Below are positions 58,928-64,000 of a stretch of 64,000 bases of DNA, piece after piece. Each line of letters starts with the position of its first letter. Position 1 is the first letter of the stretch. This DNA comes from Nymphaea colorata (Eukaryota; Streptophyta; Magnoliopsida; Nymphaeales; Nymphaeaceae). The stretch spans positions 124,001-188,000 of the forward strand of contig NC_045144.1 in assembly GCF_008831285.2 (NCBI RefSeq), written 5' to 3'. The notes below the pieces were generated by a model that worked only from the letters and a program-made list of their open reading frames with translations, was not told where the DNA came from and did no database searches. A program made the translations under genes and the position numbers.

Positions 58928-59243
58928 AAAATCGTGCTGTTTGGCTTCTTTGTTCGTTTGTGATTTAGGGATTTTCTTGGAACCCTAAGTCTGAACCCTT
59001 GTTCCGCCGCCGACGCATTCCCGCCGCCGACGCATTCCCGCCCGTCGTCGCCTGGTGTGCGCCGCCGCTGGGCCCTTTTTTCCCGTCGTCGCTTGGTTTT
59101 CTCCCGCCGCTGCCGCCTGGTTGTTTCCCGCCACCGTCGCTTGGTTTTTTTCCCACCGTCGCAGCTTGCTGTTGTACCACTGCCCGTCCTCGCCCTGTGC
59201 TTTTTTGGTATACTCTGACTGTTGGATTTCTGTTGTGGTTGTT

Positions 59244-60554
59244 ATGGCTGAAGAGATGCCCTCCAAGTCCGATGTTACCTTTGTCACGGGCAGCAATACC
59301 AAGAGCAGAAACTTGCATGTTCAAGTCACCTCTATTCGGCTGAACAAAGACAATTATCTCTCTTGGTCTGCTGCGCTTGAAATTGGGTTCACTAGTCGCG
59401 GTCGTCTACCCTATATCACTGGGGAGAAACCTACGCCTTGTAAAACTAATCCTGGATGGGCGACTTGGGCGTTGGAAGAAAGTCAAGTTAAGGTTTGGAT
59501 TATTAGTTCTGTTTCTGCTGATATTCAGTCCCTTATTTTGTGTAAGTTGATTGTGCTTACGAGAATGTATGGCCGTAAAAAGAGAGTCCTACGTACTTAC
59601 CAGATTAAACGCAGCATCTATTCTCTTAAACAGGGTAACTTGTCTGTGGCATCCTTCTATGCAGCCCTGAAGACTAAATGGGAGGAACTGGATTATCATG
59701 TGAATGATGACTGGAATTGTGGTTCTGATCATGAACTGTACTGGCAGAAAGAATGGATGGACCGCACTTTTATTTTTCTGGGAGGTCTGCGTGATGAGTT
59801 TGAATCCATTAGGAGTCAAATTCTCAATTGTGATGAGACCCCTGGGATTGAGGAGGTGTATGCCCGGGTGGAATCTGAGGAACAACGCCGTCAAGTGATG
59901 CATACTGACTCTAGTCATGGTAGTTCACCCTCTGCTTTTGTTAGCCGTGCTCCAGGGACTGGGCAGTGTACTATCCGGCGGTGCAGTCATTGTAACAAGT
60001 TGGGGCACTCTGTTGATTTTTGTTGGGATCTTCATCCTGAGAAGAGGCTCACCCGTGGTCGCCCTTCTTCTGGTAGGCGGGGTCCTCCTGTGCCCGATAC
60101 TAGCTCTCCCAGTGTTGACAAACCAAAGCTTTCCTCTAATCAACTCAAGGAATTACAAGCTTACATCAACCGATTATCTACTACTAAGGAGGAAGCCTCC
60201 ACGTCTGAGGGAGCTCAGTTAGCCCAAGCTCTCGTTGCCACAAGTGACCAAGGTAATTCCTTACTTGGTGATTGGGTTGTGGACAGTGGAGCTACTCATC
60301 ATATGACAGGGAACCCTAAGATGTTTCAAGAGTACAAATTGTCTTCAGGGCAGCAACGAGTCTCTATGGCTGATGGGTCCTCAATCTCTGTGGCTGGAAA
60401 AGGGAGTTTGTCCTTATTAAATAAATATATTCTGCATAATGCTCTTCATGTTCCCAATATTCCTGTGAATTTGTTATCTGTCAGTAGTATCACCAAAGAA
60501 CTCAATTGTAATCTAATTTTCTCTGCTGATCATTGTACCTTGCAGGACTGGTGA
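59244..60554 (+). pseudogene. copia C1 gag-protease frame, frameshifted at its end
   Basis: 436 codons from ATG 59244 (MAEEMPSKSDV); the frame is open further upstream through the leader, but homology with the left copy starts here. gag domain LNKDNYLSWSAALEIG, knuckle CSHCNKLGHSVDFC, protease WVVDSGATHHMTGN, linker LLSVSSITKEL. Two lesions against the left copy: an in-frame loss of about 18 bp near 59550 (KLIVLTRMYG), and loss of one T in the codons after LQD (near 60550), which leads to the stop at 60554. In the downstream frame a TGA at 60599 replaces an AGA of the left copy. Confidence 0.92.
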
Positions 60555-60601
60555 TGGGGAAGAAGATTGGGATTGGTTCGGTTATTGATGGCCTCTACTG
60601 A

Positions 60602-62000
60602 CTGCCCGTTCAGGTTGCTTCTGCTCTCATCTCAGCCACTAGCAGACAGTTGACGGGCGTGGAGGACAGGTCTAGCATCATGAGATGGCATGAGCACCTT
60701 GGACATCTCCCATTCCAGTTGATTAAGAAGTTGTTTCCTAGGGTGTTTACTTCTGTTTCCATGGACTCCTTCACATGTGAAGTGTGTCAGCTTGCTAAGC
60801 ATGTTAGGGCTTCGTACCCTATTTCTATCAATAAAACCACTCGTCCTTTTGCCTTGGTTCACTCTGATGTTTGGGGTCCTTCGGGAGTACCCATTTGCTG
60901 TGGTTTCCATTACTTTATGACTCTGATTAATGACTACTCCCGTTGTACGTTCGTGTACTTGTTGAAAGAACGCAGTGAGGTTCCTGTCGTTGTCAAAAAC
61001 TTTGTTGCCTTTGTCGAAAATCAATTTCAGACCTCTGTTCAGACTTTATGTACTGATAATGCCAGGGAGTCTCCCAATCCCTAGATGACTTCCTGCGGGG
61101 TAAGGGTATTGTTCATGAGACTTCCTGCGGTTATACTCCTCCTCAAAATGGCGTGGCTGAACGTAAAAATCTCCATTTATTAGATGTCACTCGAGCTATT
61201 ATGTTCCACAGGCATGTTCCTAAGCGCTACTGGGGCGATGCTCTCCTCACTAGTGCCCACCTCATCAACCGTATGCCTACTCGTGTGTTGAATGGCCGTA
61301 CTCCTTACTCTTTGCTCAGTCCCAGTCATAACCCCTGCTCTCTTACTCCTCAGGTGTTCGAGTGTGTTTGCTTTGTTCATAACCATAGTCTCACCATCAA
61401 GAAACTTGACCCTCGGTCTTTCAAAGCTGTCTTCTTGGGGTATTCCTCCACTCAAAAGGGATATAAATGTATTGACCCTACTACCTCCAAAATCTATGTC
61501 TCTCAGGATGTTACCCTTCATGAACATGAGGCGTATTTTCCTGCGAATCCTCTTCAGGGGGAGTGTATAGGGGACAGTGTGGAAAAGTATTCTCCAAATC
61601 AACTTATTCAGTTTACGGACTTCTTGGACTACAGACTTAGTCACAGTGTGGAAGATACAGTCAAAGATGATAAAGACAGTCATGTGGAAGAAGATACAGT
61701 CAGAGATGATAAAGACAGTCATGTGGAAGGGGGCCCTGTGGTTGATCAGCCCACATCCATTGATCATTTGTTTGGGCAGGTTTACACTAGCAAGGAGAAA
61801 GATGTGGCTGAGACTGTTGATGTAACCAATCCCAATCCTGTGAGTTCCCCGAATGAACCAAGTCCAATGAATGAAGAGCTTCCCATAGCCCTGCGCAAGG
61901 GGACCAGGTCATGTACTTCTCACCCTATTCAGAGATTTGTCTCATATTCAAAACTCAGTAAAGAATATAAAGGCTTTATTACCACTCTGTCTATGTCTGT
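60602..62000 (+). pseudogene. copia C1 integrase, frameshifted
   Basis: Zinc-binding domain HEHLGHL ... CEVCQLAKH, first catalytic Asp HSDVWGP, second TDNARE, then a frame change at about 61060-61090, catalytic Glu in NGVAERKN, and RYWGDALLTSAHLINRMPTR. The C-terminal copia motif (FLGYSSTQKGYKC) is followed by a polar linker with a duplicated acidic unit (VEDTVKDDKDSH / VEEDTVRDDKDSH, 61645-61730). Confidence 0.92.
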
Positions 62001-63379
62001 GATTCCCAAGTGTGTGGAAGATGCTAGAGAGGATCCTAAATGGCTTCAGGCTATGACAGAGGAGATGGATGCCTTGGCAAAGAACAACACGTGGGAAGTG
62101 GTCGATATTCCCAAGGGGACTCACTTAGTTGGTTCCAAGTGGATGTTTAGTGTGAAGTGGGGCGTGGACCAGCTTGATGTCAAGAACGCCTTTTGAATGG
62201 TCATCTAGAGGAGGAGGTCTATATGAGCATGTCTCCCGGATATGCTCAAAGTGGAAAATGTTGTCGTCTCAAGAAGGCCCTATACGGCCTGAAGCAGTCC
62301 CCTAGAGCATGGTTTGAAAGACTGAGGGTGATAATGAAGACACATGGGTACAAACAAGGAAATGGTGATCATACCCTATTCATTAAGCAGAGAAGTGGCC
62401 TGGTGAGCATTCTTCTTGTGTATGTTGATGATATGATTGTCACAGGTGATGATGAAGAAGAGAAAAGGAAGATGAAGGAGAGGTTAGCTGTTGAATTTGA
62501 CCTTAAAGATCTGGGAAAATTAAGGTACTTTCTGGGAATAGAGATTGCACGATCAGAGACAGGGCTTGTTATGAGCCAAAGGAAGTACACTCTGGATCTC
62601 CTGAAAGAGACAGGTAAACTGGGATGCAGGCCCTTTCTAACTCCAATAGAGTCAGGTACAAAGATAAGTATCAAAACTGGTAACATCCTGGATGAGGAAG
62701 GAAAAGGACGGTATCCGAGGCTTGTTGGTAAGCTTATTTATCTTACTCTTACTCGTCCTGATATTACTTATGTTGTAAATGTGTTGAGTCAGTTTATGCA
62801 TGCTCCTACTGATTGTCACTGGAAGAGTGCAGAAAGAGTGTTGGGATACTGAAGAATAACCCAGGTAAAGGGTTACTGTATACACGGTAGGACAAACTTA
62901 ATATTGAAGGATATTCTGATGCTGATTGGGCTGGTTACACGGATACCAGAAGGTCTACCACACTGCATCTTTCTAGGGGAAAACCTGGTGGTATGGAGGA
63001 GTAAAAGGCAGGAGGTCTGTTCTAGATCCAGTGATGAGGCTGAATACATGGCTGTTGCTATGGGGGTTACAGAGATGTTATGGCTAAAGATTCTTCTAGC
63101 AGATATTGGAATTGAAACTGAAGAGAAGATGAAAATGTATTGTGACAATAAGTCTGCGATTAACCTGGCAAATAATCCCCCGTCTTGCATGACAGAACCA
63201 AACATGTGGAGATAGATCGCAAGTTCATACGGGAGCGCATAGATTCAAAGGAGTTGATCCTTCCTTATATGAAGTCTGAAGATCAAATGGCAGATGTTCT
63301 AACTAAGGCCTTATGTACATCTCAATTTGAAAAGAATGTTAGCAAGCTTGGCATGTTTGACATGTATGCCAAGCTTTGA
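62001..63379 (+). pseudogene. copia C1 reverse transcriptase-RNase H, deleted and frameshifted
   Basis: The RT start (AMTEEMDALAKNNTWEVV, VGSKWMFSVKW) passes directly at about 62160 into QLDVKNAF; about 50-60 residues normally in between are missing (inferred from family layout). A one-base loss at about 62195 shifts frame; from 62193 the frame reads KKALYGLKQSPRAWF, the YVDDMIVTG box (near 62425), and LGIEIARS. Another shift occurs near 62850. RNase H pieces follow: YSDADWAGY (62916 on), SDEAEYMAVA, YCDNKSAINLA, then after one more shift HVEIDRKFIRE and QMADVLTKAL. Confidence 0.92.
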
Positions 63380-63386
63380 GGGGGAG
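63376..63386 (+). other. copia polypurine tract
   Basis: TTTGAGGGGGAG immediately before the 3' LTR. Confidence 0.85.
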
Positions 63387-63672
63387 TGTTAGAATACAAT
63401 GTATAGGGAACCGGGTCCGGATATGGACCCGGTACCCATGGGTGCGGGAACCGAGGACGGGCTTGATTCCCTAGGCGGGTCTCTCTTCCTCCCTCTTTTT
63501 ATTCTATCACTTATTGTAATTGTTGATTAAGTGAATAGAGATTTCTCTCTCCTAGGGTTGCGGTTTTGCCCCTAGGTTAGAGCTTCCCCATGGTTTTTCA
63601 CCTCGTTCCAAGGTTTTCCACGTATATCATGTGTTGGCTTTTCTTCTCCCCTTTCTACTATGTGTTTCTACA
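63387..63672 (+). repeat. 3' LTR of copia C1, right copy
   Basis: 286 bp, same ends as the 5' LTR. About ten substitutions by eye, three of them within a 6-bp word near 63442-63447 (GTGCGG against CATGGG). Confidence 0.95.
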
Positions 63673-64000
63673 CTATACAATATACATGCACAAATAATAT
63701 GTATAACATATATGTATACATATAACATTATATGTATATATCTTATGTCTACATAGTATAACATATACATATATATGATATAATGTAGAATACAAGTTAT
63801 AGACTATACATACGTATATTTATGTTATAGGTTATAGGTGTATAATGTTATATATAATGTGTGTGTGTGTATATATATATATATAGATATATTTATTATT
63901 TAAATAGTACATACATAAATACATCTACATATTAAAACATATATAGCATATGTACACATGCATATGTAAATTGTGTATATTATGCATAATGATATATGTA
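63673..64000. repeat. AT-rich block, continuation
   Basis: Starts with the second CTATA and goes on collinear with 2155-2480 and 29334-29660. Runs off the window end. Confidence 0.88.

Larger units (their letters stand above)
58629..63672 (+). mobile_element. Ty1/copia element C1, complete but decayed
   Basis: 5044 bp: LTRs of 286 bp at 58629-58914 and 63387-63672, primer site, GC-rich leader, gag-protease, integrase, RT, RNase H, polypurine tract. Target duplication CTATA (58624-58628 and 63673-63677). The joined flank agrees with the empty site at 29325-29350. The LTRs differ at about ten positions (3.5%). pol has at least seven breaks including a deletion in RT, so it cannot transpose on its own. 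Confidence 0.97.

Noticed and set aside
61180-61767. Minus-strand 195-codon ORF in copia pol
   Set aside because: Antisense of the integrase reading, which has clear catalytic motifs.
1-64000. CRISPR arrays, bacterial operons, rRNA or tRNA genes
   Set aside because: None seen. Repeats are dispersed or satellite-like without regular spacers, and the window is plant nuclear DNA; no tRNA cloverleaf was recognised by eye (tRNAscan would settle this).

Overview
The window is non-genic DNA from a large plant nuclear genome, probably a flowering plant; I cannot name the species. The evidence is intron-bearing fragments of plant gene families (a VAL/HSI2-type B3 repressor, a KUP/HAK potassium transporter, an LRK10-like receptor kinase, ribosomal protein uS7/RPS7) and plant-type LTR retrotransposons primed by initiator tRNA-Met. 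I see no intact host gene. The only long undamaged reading frame is the gag-protease frame of a copia element, which runs off the left edge.

Layout. 1-2143: 5' part of a minus-strand copia element (family C1). 2144-11821: segment A, made of an AT-rich block, a broken VAL copy with a 2.2-kb block containing repeat X1 just upstream, repeat X2 and a KUP exon. 11822-16190: minus-strand LRK10-like kinase remnant. 16240-17696: inverted KUP copy. 18100-29067: an 11-kb LTR element without pol genes, flanked by a 5-bp target duplication. 29068-37490: segment B, a diverged copy of A with its own VAL and KUP remnants and an integrase scrap of a second copia family. 38870-41188 and 51949-52680: a partial third copy (B2), split by a 10.76-kb chromodomain Ty3/gypsy element with a perfect 5-bp target duplication. 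52950-55000: segment C, an inverted copy of 16.6-29.2 kb in which almost all of the 11-kb element is deleted. 55000-58125: low-copy DNA with an RPS7 remnant. 58126-64000: a new AT-rich block split by a complete, decayed C1 copia element (58629-63672, target duplication CTATA).

The main theme is a head-to-tail array of a VAL-KUP segment. Copies start at about 2.1, 29.2 and 58.1 kb, and each was later inflated by different retrotransposons. Some disabling lesions are shared between copies, so they predate duplication; others are private. Target duplications, paralogous empty sites and microhomology at breakpoints give a relative order: shared VAL lesions; duplication of the segment; insertion of the pol-less element; inverted duplication; 10.5-kb deletion in segment C. 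The gypsy and C1 insertions appear younger, as their LTR pairs differ less. The least familiar item is the pol-less element: about 3.6-kb LTRs, a repetitive charged ORF set, a duplicated primer-binding junction, and filler DNA matching repeat X in one LTR.
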